Below are positions 34,405 through 43,711 of a stretch of 64,000 bases of DNA, piece by piece. The position numbers and the translations under genes are program-made. Origin of the DNA: Thermoplasmata archaeon. GTDB lineage: Archaea > Thermoplasmatota > Thermoplasmata > Thermoplasmatales > Thermoplasmataceae. Numbering within the stretch: position 1 is the first letter of the stretch; every line of letters starts with the position of its first letter. The DNA lies in NCBI GenBank assembly GCA_021794355.1, contig JAJYRA010000029.1, positions 1 through 64,000 of the forward strand, read 5' to 3'. The notes under the pieces were generated by a model. It had not been told where the DNA came from. It ran no database searches and was given only the letters and a program-made list of their open reading frames with translations.

Positions 34405-34974
34405 ACAATGCAATTGTTTTTCACAAAATTTCCAGGTTATTGAGGCAGCCCGTAAAACTGGGTTCTCCTAAGAGGAAATACCTGAATTCCTCTCAACATA
34501 AAGTGATATATTTCATTGCCTGGAGTATTGCCCGCCAGACGGATGATGATGGACTCCTCCCTAGGATGTTATACGGATAATCTTGAATGTTCGCAGGGGC
34601 ATAAGGGTTTCGAGGGAATGCTTTCAGTGATGAGGAGAGATATATTACACAGAACCTCTGCTGTGTCATAGAGTTTTGAAATTTAAGTGATGAATTGGAC
34701 GTAGCTTCTGGGGCATAAATCTGTACATTGTCTTATTATAGCTTCAATTTATGTGTTCTAATGATGCTTCACCTTTGAGAAATCCATGTAGACTACAATC
34801 GTAAACACCATTTTTCAGATTTCACGACCTTATGAAACCATATTAAAATGAGTGTACAGCACGTGAATCCCTATGGGTGTTGTAAAATATAGAGGGAAAT
34901 TCAATCAATCACCTTAAATTTTTATCCCTCATTCATCCACCAAATTCAATGGTGGAAATTCTCAATAGTGAATA
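34405..34974. other. 570-base spacer without a recognised gene
   Basis: No frame of useful length or recognisable domain is present on either strand between rmuC and the exonuclease gene. Stretches such as the one around 34440-34500 are interrupted by stops and could be relics. The last 100 bases upstream of 34974 are AT-rich, consistent with transcript ends of the minus-strand gene. Confidence 0.4.
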
Positions 34975-35739
34975 CTAAATTTCAAGGGTCAATATTAAGG
35001 GAGCATGATCTGATCCTTGTATATTCTCAAGAATATCTGACGATTTTACATATTCCCTGAGAGATTCTGAGATAATGAAATAATCTATCCTCCATCCTAT
35101 ATTCCTGTTCCTTGCGTTTCTCATATATGACCACCATGAATATCTGTTTGGCTCTTCATGAAACATTCTGAACGTATCAACAAACCCATTTTCAAGGAAG
35201 GTTGTCATCCATGAACGTTCTTGCTCAGTAAATCCGGCATTGTTCACATTTTCCCTAGGCCTGGCAATATCAATTTCCCTGTGAGCAAAATTCATATCAC
35301 CGCATATAATCAGCGGTTTCTTTTTCTCCATATTTTTGGCCCATTCCAAAAAGAGTTTATTAAATTCCATCTTGTAATCCAATCTTTCAAGGGTTCTTCT
35401 GGAATTGGGAAAATAGGAGTTGACAAGATAGAATTCTTCATATTCCACAGTCAGAACTCTCCCCTCCACATCAAATGCTTGATTTCCGATTCCTTTGATA
35501 ACATTCAAGGATGATAGCTTTGAGAGGGTCATTGTTCCGCTATATCCCTTTTTTTGTGCTTCGTTCACAAAAATTTTATATCCAGACGTGGAAAGTTCCA
35601 TGGGAATGAAATCTGAACTTATTTTGGTTTCCTGCATGCACAGTACTTCCGGCGAAACTTTTTGGATGAAATCCATTAGGCCATGCCCTAGGGCAGCTCT
35701 CATTCCATTCACATTCCATGATACCAGTTTTAATTCCAT
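34975..35739 (-). CDS. xthA: Exodeoxyribonuclease III / AP endonuclease
   Basis: A 254-residue Mg-dependent endonuclease of the ExoIII/APE1 family. The motifs in order are VSWNVNGMRA, CMQETKI (metal-binding Glu), NSYFPNS, CGDMNFAH, IGWRIDYFI and GSDHAPL (catalytic His). It incises at abasic sites and trims 3' blocking groups in base-excision repair. Length and motifs are complete. It is monocistronic, divergent from the EamA transporter 99 bases away. Confidence 0.93.
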   Translation of the reverse strand: MELKLVSWNVNGMRAALGHGLMDFIQKVSPEVLCMQETKISSDFIPMELSTSGYKIFVNEAQKKGYSGTMTLSKLSSLNVIKGIGNQAFDVEGRVLTVEYEEFYLVNSYFPNSRRTLERLDYKMEFNKLFLEWAKNMEKKKPLIICGDMNFAHREIDIARPRENVNNAGFTEQERSWMTTFLENGFVDTFRMFHEEPNRYSWWSYMRNARNRNIGWRIDYFIISESLREYVKSSDILENIQGSDHAPLILTLEI

Positions 35740-35838
35740 TATGGGTCATTATGGTTTCTGGAATATACTTTCTTTTCTGATATTCATATAAGTATTTATT
35801 CAGCAACGAACTCCCTCTAAATCGTGGGTTAACAATAA

Positions 35839-36687
35839 ATGATTATTCTTCTTCTCACTCTGCCCTTCCTAGCACTTATATTCTGGACTTTATCAAATTC
35901 TTACATAAAGAAAACACTTAAATTCCTTGACTCAAATACGCTTTCTATCTTAGTAGCAGGAGCGGGATTGATCCCAATTTTTATTTTTATTTTTTTGGAT
36001 GGAGGTATAATACTTAATCCCATACTTTTACCTCTCGGAGTGATCTCAGGCATTCTATTAGGATCGGGCTACCTCCTTTTTTATAGGGGACTTGGAGTGG
36101 AATCCCTTTCAGGCACAGGAGTTACACTGAATATTCAACAGGTTATTGTAATATTCATCAGTATTTTTTTCCTGAAAGAGGCTGTGAATGATTTCGAATA
36201 TATGGGTATATTTTTAATAATAATGGGGGCAACTCTGGTTACGGTGCAAAATTCCCCATCCAAAAGGAAATTCCTTATAATTGCAGGACTAGCAAATATT
36301 GCGTGGGGATTATATTACCTTCCCCTCTCTGAATCGATTCTCATGGTTCACTTCAGTGCCATGCCCCTGTTCATCGGAAGGTTGGTGGGATTTATATTCG
36401 TAATCCTCGTTAGTTATAGGGATCTGAGAAAAGGACATCCTGCTTTGAAAACGAAAATTCCCTATGCCATTGGTTTCATTGCAGGGATTTTTGATGGACT
36501 TGGCAACATTTTTTACTCTTTTTCCATACAGATGGGAATTTTTGTGGTGTCTGGAGCCATTGTGGCCTTGATTCCGGCAACACTGGCAATCATAGGGTTT
36601 TCATATTTCAAGGACCGTATGACGGGGTTAAAGCTCGCAGGAATAATAGTTTCTGTTATGGGAGCGATTCTTATTTCCCTCTCTTAG
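35839..36687 (+). CDS. EamA/DMT-superfamily transporter
   Basis: A 282-residue membrane protein with ten predicted TM helices in two five-helix repeats, the layout of EamA-type drug/metabolite transporters. Each half closes with the family pattern (FLKEAVNDFEYMGIFLIIMG and YFKDRMTGLKLAGIIVSVMG). The substrate cannot be told from the sequence. The gene stands alone. Confidence 0.85.
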   Translation: MIILLLTLPFLALIFWTLSNSYIKKTLKFLDSNTLSILVAGAGLIPIFIFIFLDGGIILNPILLPLGVISGILLGSGYLLFYRGLGVESLSGTGVTLNIQQVIVIFISIFFLKEAVNDFEYMGIFLIIMGATLVTVQNSPSKRKFLIIAGLANIAWGLYYLPLSESILMVHFSAMPLFIGRLVGFIFVILVSYRDLRKGHPALKTKIPYAIGFIAGIFDGLGNIFYSFSIQMGIFVVSGAIVALIPATLAIIGFSYFKDRMTGLKLAGIIVSVMGAILISLS

Positions 36688-36879
36688 GGTCCCTAAGGTG
36701 CATAATTTATTTTCACTGGAATCTACCGATTATCCGAAAATTTCTTACTTCATTGTTTTCTCAAAGTATCCTATCAATTTCAGTAAAGGGAATGATGTGA
36801 AACAAGAAAGCTCATTTTCAATGTGAAAAATTAACCACAAATACGCAAAATTTATGTGTTATGGTTCTTATATAAAGAT

Positions 36880-37251
36880 ATGGAAAAGATACTCATAGAT
36901 TACAATAAGAATGATCATAAAATAACCGTAAAAACCATAGACACCCCTATAAAGATTGTTTCAAGCGGAGAGGTAATTGCTGAGACCAGTGATGCAATTT
37001 TACTCAGTGAACAGGATCACGATGATACGGTATATGTTCCCATAAGGGATGCAAAACTGAAGTTTTTCAAGGAGTCCAAAAAAACAAGTAAATGCCCATA
37101 CAAAGGGACCGCAGATTACTATTCCCTTTTAATAAACGGAGAGGAAAAGACGGATGTTGTCTGGAGATATATAAAACCAACTCTAGACTTTATTCCCATA
37201 AAGGATTACGTTGCATTTTATTCCAATGCCATCGAAAAGATCCAGTATTAA
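36880..37251 (+). CDS. DUF427 family protein
   Basis: A 123-residue protein with the DUF427 pattern: IVSSGEVIAETSDAILLSE, YVPIRDAK, the hallmark KTSKCPYKGTADYYSL and a VAFYSNAIEKI ending. The fold is a small beta-rich domain; its biochemical role is unknown. ATG 36880 is preferred over the in-frame GTG at 36856, because AAAATTTATG about 30 bases upstream may be the TATA box and homologues begin near this point. Confidence 0.85.
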   Translation: MEKILIDYNKNDHKITVKTIDTPIKIVSSGEVIAETSDAILLSEQDHDDTVYVPIRDAKLKFFKESKKTSKCPYKGTADYYSLLINGEEKTDVVWRYIKPTLDFIPIKDYVAFYSNAIEKIQY

Positions 37252-37268
37252 TATTACTGAAACGAAAT

Positions 37269-37835
37269 TTATTTTTTCTGAATTTTGATCTCGTCCACCA
37301 ATTTCTGTAATAACTGCCTGATAAGATTTACCGCCATTTCATCTGTTAGCCTGCTCTCTGAATTGAATTTTGTATGAGCAAAACTTATGAAAACTTCCGG
37401 ACGATTGATGATCCTGGAATCCATAAATCCCATTACCTGCCTCAGGTGATACTGTGCCCTGGCACCTCCCAGCATACTGGGTGAAGCACTCACAACTACA
37501 CCAATTTTTCCAGTGAACGGGTTATCCTGTGGCGGTCTTGATGAATAATCCAATGTGTTTTTGAGAAATCCCGGAATGGAGAAGTCATACTCTGGTGTGG
37601 AAATCAGGAAACCGTCAGCCTGCCTGATTTTATTTTTGAAATTTTTTACCGCATCCGGCTGATTATTGTCCAGATCCTGATTATACAAGGGAATTCCACT
37701 AATGTCTATTATTTCCAGTTCACTATTATCTGGCATCAGCCTCTGGCATTCCTTTAACAGCATTAAATTGAATGAACCCTTTCTGAAACTTCCTCCAAAC
37801 CCTGCTATTTTAATAGTTCTCTCGTTGTCATTCAT
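37269..37835 (-). CDS. NADPH-dependent FMN reductase
   Basis: A 188-residue flavodoxin-like oxidoreductase. GGSFRKGSFN binds the FMN phosphate and TPEYDFSIPGFLKNTLDYSS is the second signature of the NADPH-dependent FMN reductase/ChrR/azoreductase group. Such enzymes reduce quinones, chromate or azo compounds with two electrons. It is convergent with the DUF427 gene, 17 bases apart. A collapsed efflux pump and a MarR regulator lie upstream; this may once have been a detoxification locus. Confidence 0.88.
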   Translation of the reverse strand: MNDNERTIKIAGFGGSFRKGSFNLMLLKECQRLMPDNSELEIIDISGIPLYNQDLDNNQPDAVKNFKNKIRQADGFLISTPEYDFSIPGFLKNTLDYSSRPPQDNPFTGKIGVVVSASPSMLGGARAQYHLRQVMGFMDSRIINRPEVFISFAHTKFNSESRLTDEMAVNLIRQLLQKLVDEIKIQKK

Positions 37836-37957
37836 TTAACAGGAATATTCCGTTCCTATAGAGATTTTACTAATTTTATTCACTGGTAAAGCAGGGGATC
37901 ATTAATTTTCAAATTAAATTTTTTTTTCAAAAATACTTTATATGTTTTAATATTTAC

Positions 37958-38431
37958 ATGTTGATTATTATGGTGAAGTATAAATGGGTCGCTCTTTCAA
38001 ACACAACTCTTGGTGATCTGATGGCATCAATTAATGGAACCATAATATACATGCTTGGTTTTGAAAGCGGGATGTTTGCAGCTCCAAATACGGCAGCTAT
38101 AATGAACTCTGTTTCGACAGAGAACAGGGGAATATCCTCAAGTATGGTTGCAACCGTCAGAAACGATGCCCAAACCGCCAGTATGGGTATATTCTTTACC
38201 ATAGTGATTCTTGCCCTTTCAATTAATTTACCCCATTATTTTAACATAGCCCTGGCATCTGCCCATGCATCCGTTTTATCTTCTGCCCTTGACAGCACCC
38301 CTCCAACCGCGACAATATCTTCTGCATTTTTGAGTTATAATCTAATGGGAACCATTTTAGGTACATTACCAAAGTCCCTTGTTTCCCAGCAGAGCTCCAC
38401 AATCATAGGAACACTGGAAAGTAATACCTGA
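37958..38431 (+). pseudogene. DHA2-type MFS transporter with a large internal deletion
   Basis: The 157-codon frame starts like a DHA2 (14-TM) drug exporter, MVKYKWVALSNTTLGDLMAS, but after about 30 residues it jumps to the C-terminal half: GFESGMFAAPNTAAIMNSVS, ENRGISSSMVATVRNDAQTA and the final helix. About 300 residues are missing, with the frame kept. The product cannot form a transport channel. The junction lies near position 38050. The MarR regulator 230 bases downstream may have controlled the intact gene. Confidence 0.8.
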
Positions 38432-38662
38432 TTCCCTCTGACACTTGCTCAGCAATGACGCATCCACTCAGGGATTCGTTCCACATTAATGAAGTGCTAT
38501 CCATAGTTGCAGCGGTATTATCTTTATTAAGGAGTAAAAGATATTATCAACCTTGATGAGTCCTCGTAATGATCCAATCTCTGACGCAAAGGAAATGGAA
38601 ACTCCAAGTGTTTCAGATGATATTCATAGAGGTAGAATAAATGGGAAAAAGGTGTTAAAGAA

Positions 38663-39136
38663 ATGAGCGAAGGAGGAGAGCCTATAGAGGTATGGAGAAC
38701 AATGGTGGAAACCTGGAAGGTCTGGAAGAGAGGAGTTGAAAGGAATTTGCAAAGAATCGACCTGGACAGCACTGAATATTCCATATTGAGGCGTCTCGTG
38801 GAATGTGGTAGTATGCCCATGGTTCAGATGGCCAACCAAATAATGGTAACTCAGGGTTGGATAACGGGCCTCATTGATTCAATGGAAGAACGAGATCTTG
38901 TTGAACGATTGAGAAGCAAGGACGATAGAAGGGTAATCCAATTGAACATAACCGAAAGGGGAAGAAAAGTATTTGAAGAGGCAAAGAAAGTTCATATGGA
39001 GTATATTGAAAATTGCATAAAACATATGGATAAAGATACAATTCTTAAAACAATAAAACTTTTGAAAGATCTAAAGGAAAATGTTGAAAACTCCGAGTTT
39101 CCACCTATTCCAGATAACAAAGCACCCACTGAATGA
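38663..39136 (+). CDS. MarR-family transcriptional regulator
   Basis: A 157-residue winged-helix regulator. The helices run TEYSILRRLVECGSMPMVQM, ANQIMVTQGWITGLIDSMEE and the wing is RSKDDRRVIQLNITERGRKV, the MarR signature. The C-terminal helix forms the dimer. MarR proteins usually repress efflux or stress genes and release DNA on binding phenolics or oxidants. The nearest likely target, the DHA2 transporter upstream, is a pseudogene, so its present target is unclear. Confidence 0.9.
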   Translation: MSEGGEPIEVWRTMVETWKVWKRGVERNLQRIDLDSTEYSILRRLVECGSMPMVQMANQIMVTQGWITGLIDSMEERDLVERLRSKDDRRVIQLNITERGRKVFEEAKKVHMEYIENCIKHMDKDTILKTIKLLKDLKENVENSEFPPIPDNKAPTE

Positions 39137-39605
39137 TTCAATATTTTTTCTTCGTATCTCTTTTGAACAGAACCCGCGGAGTTCTTTTCTCCATATTTTA
39201 TCCACCTCAACATACATACTTTTCATTTCGGGTTCCGTGATGCAATGGGTGATGAGATATAGTTGTAATTTTGTGTTTCACTTTCCGATGGAAATATCCT
39301 CATGATCTTCCCAATGACACCATGTTTAACCATGGCATTATCTGCCACATCTCTGAGGATTCAATCCATAGATTCTGAAGACATATAAACTCATTTTAAT
39401 TTCTTGAACCTCACTGCATGAATGCAAATTCCAACCTATTATAAGAAGTTCAAAAGTGAAGATCAGAATTTAAGGATGTAGTCTTCTCCTCTTATCAATT
39501 ACAAATAAAAATATAACTCCACGGATGAAAGAGAATAAACCGCTTAGGAGAAAAGATTTTAAGTAATATGTTTCGTATGTTACATAGTTCAATAGAGTGA
39601 AAAAT
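39137..39605. other. 470-base spacer before the glutamate decarboxylase gene
   Basis: I see no gene. The right part has the gadB promoter candidate (TTTTAAGTAATATG, about 39557-39570) and the GTGA ribosome-binding site at 39597. The left 350 bases show no open frame with family resemblance. Confidence 0.4.
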
Positions 39606-41000
39606 ATGGTATCAAGAAAAGTAAAAACGGAAAGCATAAATGCTGCAAAATTGCAATATTCCAGCAAACACAATAGGTTTTTGAACAATGATGTTCCCAA
39701 GTACTCTTTTCCTGAGAGGGAGATGCAACCAAGGGCTGCGTATCAGTTAATACATGATGAACTAAATCTGGACGGAAACCCCGATCTTAATCTAGCAACC
39801 TTTGTCACCACATGGATGGAACCTGAGGCCGATAAGCTGATCATTGAGAACCTGCATAAAAATTTCATAGATCATTTTGAATACCCACAGGTTGAGGTGA
39901 TTGAGGAGAGAATAGTGAATATCATGGCTAACCTTTACAACGTACCAGATAAGGAAGATTTCATTGGAACATCCACCATTGGTTCTTCAGAGGCCATAAT
40001 GCTCGGACTTCTTGCGCATAAATGGAACTGGAAGCAAAAACGCATAAAGGAAAAGAAGAGTTTCGATAGACCAAATGTGGTTTTTGGTGGAGATACTCAT
40101 GTTTCATGGGACAAGTTCGCCAGGTATTTTGATGTTGAACCCAGGGTTGTTCCAATTGCAGCGGATCATTTTACCATTGACTCCGATAGAGTTAAAGAAA
40201 TGGTTGATGAGAATACCATTGCAGTTGGGGTTGTTCTTGGAACAACATTCACCGGTGAATTTGATCCTGTTTCAGAAATCAATCAGATGCTTCTGGATCT
40301 GAAAAAGGAGAAGGGGCTTGATGTGCCAATTCACGTGGATGCTGCCAGTGCTGGCTTCATAACCCCCTTTTATGAACCTGATTTTAAATGGGACTTCAGG
40401 TTAGAACAGGTTAAATCCATAAATACCTCAGGGCACAAATTTGGCTTGGTATATCCAGGTCTCGGATGGCTCATATTCAGAAATGAAAAACTACTACCTG
40501 AAGAACTGAAGTTTTATGTGAATTATTTGGGTGATGAAATGCCAACTTATACACTCAACTTTTCCGAAGGCAGTTCAATGATAGTCGCTCAATATTACAA
40601 TATATTGAGACTTGGGAAGGAAGGGTACTCTTCCATTGTATGCAAAATGATGTCAAATGCCCATTATCTGGCTGATCAACTGAAGAAGTCCGGTGAGTTT
40701 GAACTTCTAAATGATGCAAAGCATATTCCCGTTGTCACATTCAAACTTAAGGATGAGGGAAAATTTACAGCCTTTGATCTATCCTATAAGATACGGGAGA
40801 GGGGCTGGATTGTACCGGCTTATTCATTGCCTCCAAAGGCTGAGAAAACAACCATTATGAGAGTTGTTATAAGGGAAAATTTCACTGCAGATATGGTTGA
40901 TATTTTTGTATCGGATTTAGTAAAAGCTAAGAAAACCCTTGATAAGGGCACGAAAACGCCTGAACAAAGAGATGTCAGGAAAGGACATCCAGTGTCCTAA
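39606..41000 (+). CDS. gadB: Glutamate decarboxylase
   Basis: A 464-residue group II PLP decarboxylase. TFVTTWMEPEADKL, GTSTIGSSEAIMLG, HVDAASAGF and INTSGHKFG (PLP Lys278) match GadB. The enzyme turns glutamate into GABA, using up a proton, and underlies glutamate-dependent acid resistance. ATG 39606 is chosen because the GTGA at 39597 then acts as a ribosome-binding site. No glutamate/GABA antiporter gene is near; a small two-TM protein follows on the other strand. In an acidophile it would help pH balance (inference), or it may be an archaeal tyrosine/aspartate decarboxylase, which is less likely from the motif set. Confidence 0.9.
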   Translation: MVSRKVKTESINAAKLQYSSKHNRFLNNDVPKYSFPEREMQPRAAYQLIHDELNLDGNPDLNLATFVTTWMEPEADKLIIENLHKNFIDHFEYPQVEVIEERIVNIMANLYNVPDKEDFIGTSTIGSSEAIMLGLLAHKWNWKQKRIKEKKSFDRPNVVFGGDTHVSWDKFARYFDVEPRVVPIAADHFTIDSDRVKEMVDENTIAVGVVLGTTFTGEFDPVSEINQMLLDLKKEKGLDVPIHVDAASAGFITPFYEPDFKWDFRLEQVKSINTSGHKFGLVYPGLGWLIFRNEKLLPEELKFYVNYLGDEMPTYTLNFSEGSSMIVAQYYNILRLGKEGYSSIVCKMMSNAHYLADQLKKSGEFELLNDAKHIPVVTFKLKDEGKFTAFDLSYKIRERGWIVPAYSLPPKAEKTTIMRVVIRENFTADMVDIFVSDLVKAKKTLDKGTKTPEQRDVRKGHPVS

Positions 41001-41036
41001 TATTTCCTTGGATTTTAGAAAAATAAGATATTTGGT

Positions 41037-41255
41037 TCACAGATCAAATTTGTTAGTATAATATTTTCCGATTAATATGTTAGCAAACATCACAAACCCT
41101 GAAGCTATGGTTGCGGTCAAAAATCCTACAATAATGGAAAAAATCATAGAATCATTAAAAAGTAGAAATGCAAGTGGCACAAAAGCGACGAAATAGCTGC
41201 CCGATGTGACTGCGGCTAATTTCACTGCATTTCTCCTATTTAGAGCCTGATACAT
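41037..41255 (-). CDS. Small two-TM membrane protein
   Basis: A 72-residue protein with two hydrophobic helices (about 18-36 and 40-62) and a basic N-terminus, ending KYYTNKFDL. I do not recognise a family. Its size and the convergent position beside gadB may be coincidence. The frame is consistent with membrane codon use, which is the main support for its being real. Confidence 0.4.
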   Translation of the reverse strand: MYQALNRRNAVKLAAVTSGSYFVAFVPLAFLLFNDSMIFSIIVGFLTATIASGFVMFANILIGKYYTNKFDL

Positions 41256-41606
41256 GGCAGATTTATTCTGACGGATTATTTAAGAGTGCCTTGAGACTGA
41301 TGGGAGTGGTATAATTCATCCTTATTACGAAATACATGAGGGGATTGCCGGTTATTTCTTTGCTTTTCACTATTAAACCTTAATTTTCCAATGCGCTTGT
41401 TGATCCGGTTACTTTTAAGTTCTCAGAAAGTCCGGTATAGAACCTATTCTTCGGCATGGTCGTCCCTCTTGATATGGATCGCATTTATCATTGGGATTTC
41501 TCTTGCCTTTTCATGTTTCTCTTTCCTACATTCTTCCCCAACTCAATTGCAACTTATCTTAATATATATTTAATCCCATAAGACAAGTTTGCCTCAATAT
41601 TTAAGG
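41256..41606. other. 350-base spacer left of element copy 2
   Basis: No gene is supported. A plus-strand frame of 60 codons from ATG 41391 is hydrophobic at its end, but has no recognisable domain or good start context. Confidence 0.4.
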
Positions 41607-41739
41607 GACGATTTCTAAAAACATAGGTTTCTTGGAAAACCCTAACTTAATAAGTTTCCCTCAACGCGTACGGATAAGCCTTTTCCTTCAAGAGTCAATG
41701 AATTGAAAGATTCCATTTTTACGGTTATTAGAAATCCTC
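41607..41739 (-). mobile_element. 133-bp MITE-like element, copy 2 (reverse orientation)
   Basis: Reverse complement of the element at 31789-31921, same length, with the same terminal repeats (GACGATTTCTAAAAAC and TTATTAGAAATCCTC as read on the plus strand). Flanking AAG on both sides may be a 3-bp target duplication. Confidence 0.85.
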
Positions 41740-41848
41740 AAGGGTAGTTCGTATGAGTCAAATAGAAAAACAGCTCAGTTTTTAAAGTACCCTTTTCATG
41801 CAAATTAAAAATTGGTCTCTGTTGATTATATTGCTGTTCTGCTTTTCT

Positions 41849-42109
41849 CTATTTCCCTGGTTTCCCCCTGAGTCCAACTATTGTAAGAACTATGCCAATT
41901 ATGATGAAAATTCCCCCTGCAATGATTCCACTTATACCTACATTATAATCATTTTCCGCTTTATTATAATAACTCTTACTAAGGAGACCCAACCCGCCAT
42001 AGGCGTTTACCAAAGCAGTGTAGTTTCCGTATGCTATTATTCCAAATACCAAACTGATAAATCCTATTATCAACAAAATAATTCCAAAAATAATAATTCC
42101 ATCTCTCAT
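41849..42109 (-). CDS. Small membrane protein, two TM
   Basis: An 86-residue protein: helix 1 is residues about 5-27 (IIIFGIILLIIGFISLVFGI), an outer loop has Tyr, Asn and Lys, and helix 2 is about 58-80 (ISGIIAGGIFIIIGIVLTIV), ending in a basic GKPGK tail. It resembles many small archaeal hairpin membrane proteins of unknown role. No partner gene is adjacent. Confidence 0.5.
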   Translation of the reverse strand: MRDGIIIFGIILLIIGFISLVFGIIAYGNYTALVNAYGGLGLLSKSYYNKAENDYNVGISGIIAGGIFIIIGIVLTIVGLRGKPGK

Positions 42110-42482
42110 ATTATTAAATAAGCACTGAGTATAATAATATTCCTATATTCCCTTGTAATATTCCATATGGTATCAAAGCACCCTTAGTCTTTAATCTGTG
42201 CAATTCCCTCTTTCGGTTCCTTTGCTGATAGCTGATAGTTTGCTTCCGGTACGCGGCTATATACACTGTCCAGCTATTGAGCAAGATGCTCATGTGTAAA
42301 GTCGATCATGTTTACTGTGAATAACCAGGTATCTCGATTAATCACCTTAACCAGATCGTGGAACAGAAAGACTGAGATTATTATGGCTCCGTTCGTTGCT
42401 TAATAGACAGTTGGTCTGACTGGATGCAGTAAATAATTAAATGGGCCTTTCAGTGAGGGAATACTATGAGGATTTGACATTA
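42110..42482. other. Spacer upstream of the VapBC-like pair
   Basis: About 370 bases without a recognisable gene on either strand. The right end leads into the direct repeats before vapB. Confidence 0.4.
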
Positions 42483-42509
42483 ATGTAAATGTTTATAACA
42501 TGTAAATGT
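42483..42509. promoter_or_regulatory. Direct repeats upstream of vapB, candidate operator
   Basis: ATGTAAATGT occurs twice exactly, at 42483-42492 and 42500-42509, 17 bases apart centre to centre. This lies just before ATG 42521 and overlaps an alternative in-frame ATG at 42506. The arrangement suits binding by the antitoxin-toxin complex for autoregulation. Confidence 0.4.
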
Positions 42510-42520
42510 ATAGTACGTAT

Positions 42521-42754
42521 ATGGGGAAAACTGTCACTGTAAACCTCGATGAAGCTGTTGAAAAGAAATTCAGGGAAAAGGCAATGCTAAAGTATGGAAA
42601 CAGAAAAGGGTCTCTTGCCAAGGCACTCAATGAAGCACTTGAACAGTGGCTCAAAAGCGACGGTAAAGACGTGTTAAGCGAGAACTTAAGATTACTAGAC
42701 ACTGGCATAGAGATGAAGAAATGGGTATTCAAACGTGAAGATTTGTATGAATGA
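42521..42754 (+). CDS. vapB: VapB-like antitoxin
   Basis: A 77-residue protein: MGKTVTVNLDEAVEKKFREK is a ribbon-helix-helix-like DNA-binding start, and a C-terminal acidic/Trp-containing tail (MKKWVFKREDLYE) would thread into the toxin's active site. ATG 42521 is preferred over 42506, which sits inside a direct repeat. The gene overlaps the PIN-domain gene by eight bases, typical of an antitoxin-toxin operon in that order. Confidence 0.82.
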   Translation: MGKTVTVNLDEAVEKKFREKAMLKYGNRKGSLAKALNEALEQWLKSDGKDVLSENLRLLDTGIEMKKWVFKREDLYE

Positions 42755-43175
42755 TGACATCTTTTACGACACAAACATCCTCTTTTACGCTTACGATCTC
42801 TCTGAACCAAGTAAGAGGGAGGTGTGCAAAACACTGGTTGGTCGAGTATTTAGTGGTGAGACTAAAGGATTTATTTCCAATCAGATACTTGTGGAACTGT
42901 ATAATGCACTGACACGCAAACTTGGGGTGAAAGCAGATACGGCGAACCTGATCGTTGAGTCTTTCTTGGCTTCACCGAATTGGCTTAAGATCAGCTATAA
43001 CCACTTCACTATCAAATCCGCCCTAAATACATCAAAAGCCTTTGGAGCTCCTTTTCTTGATTCACTCATTGCAGAGACTATGAAGGAGAACAGCATAAGT
43101 CATATAATCACGGAAAATGAGAGGGATTTTATGCAAATATCAGGAATATATGTCGAGAACCCAGTCAAACATTAG
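42747..43175 (+). CDS. vapC: VapC-like PIN-domain ribonuclease toxin
   Basis: A 142-residue PIN-domain protein from ATG 42747 (a GTG at 42735 is also in frame). The acidic cluster is Asp8 in IFYDTNILFYAYD, a Glu in QILVELYNALTRK, and Asp in GAPFLDSLIAE, with NERDF near the end. VapC toxins cleave tRNA or rRNA to stop translation; the target here is unknown. The start overlaps vapB. Confidence 0.85.
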   Translation: MNDDIFYDTNILFYAYDLSEPSKREVCKTLVGRVFSGETKGFISNQILVELYNALTRKLGVKADTANLIVESFLASPNWLKISYNHFTIKSALNTSKAFGAPFLDSLIAETMKENSISHIITENERDFMQISGIYVENPVKH

Positions 43176-43307
43176 GGTTATGGTTCTTATCAGCTAAGAA
43201 CAATTGAATCCTGGCATACTCGGATAAGCACAAAGATCAGAGGGAATTCTCTTTTTTAATGATAAATTTACTTGTTGAAAAATGCGGTATTCAATAGGTT
43301 TTATCTT

Positions 43308-43658
43308 CTAATCTGCAGGGAAAAAGTCAAGTTGCTCTAGGGGTATCCCTATGGACAATCCATATTCAACAACTGGTTTCCAGGTTTCTATATTTGAGGT
43401 ACCCCCAAAAATTATTGAGAAAATACCACAAAGAACGTATTCTTGGAATAAAAATGAGAGTAATATGGGATGCTTCCTCTTATTTTCTGGCCCCCCGACA
43501 ACAGCCTTGAAAAACTTTTCAATATAAGCACCTTTTATGCCAACTTTTATGGGTACACAGTCTTTTCCTTGCCACTGCCCAAGGATTACCCCATTTTCTA
43601 ACGTGAATTCATGCTTTATATTCCCTTGAACCACGAAACCATGAAGTTCATATTTCAT
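43308..43658 (-). CDS. Hypothetical protein
   Basis: A 116-residue protein with no recognised family. The N-terminal half looks beta-rich (KYELHGFVVQGNIKHEFTLE, GVILGQWQGKDCVPIKVGIK), and one moderately hydrophobic stretch (ILLSFLFQEYVLCGIFSIIF) occurs near residue 75. The ATG is plausible and the codon use resembles neighbours. It lies between the VapBC pair and tRNA-Pro. The assignment as a gene rests only on frame length and composition. Confidence 0.4.
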   Translation of the reverse strand: MKYELHGFVVQGNIKHEFTLENGVILGQWQGKDCVPIKVGIKGAYIEKFFKAVVGGPENKRKHPILLSFLFQEYVLCGIFSIIFGGTSNIETWKPVVEYGLSIGIPLEQLDFFPAD

Positions 43659-43711
43659 TATATGCGAAACAGTCTAAGGCAACATAGGAACATTGTCAAA
43701 CTGGAAAAATA

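Noticed and set aside
41391-41573. 60-codon plus-strand frame with a hydrophobic end
   Set aside because: No recognisable domain, poor start context and ends in low-complexity AT-rich sequence.
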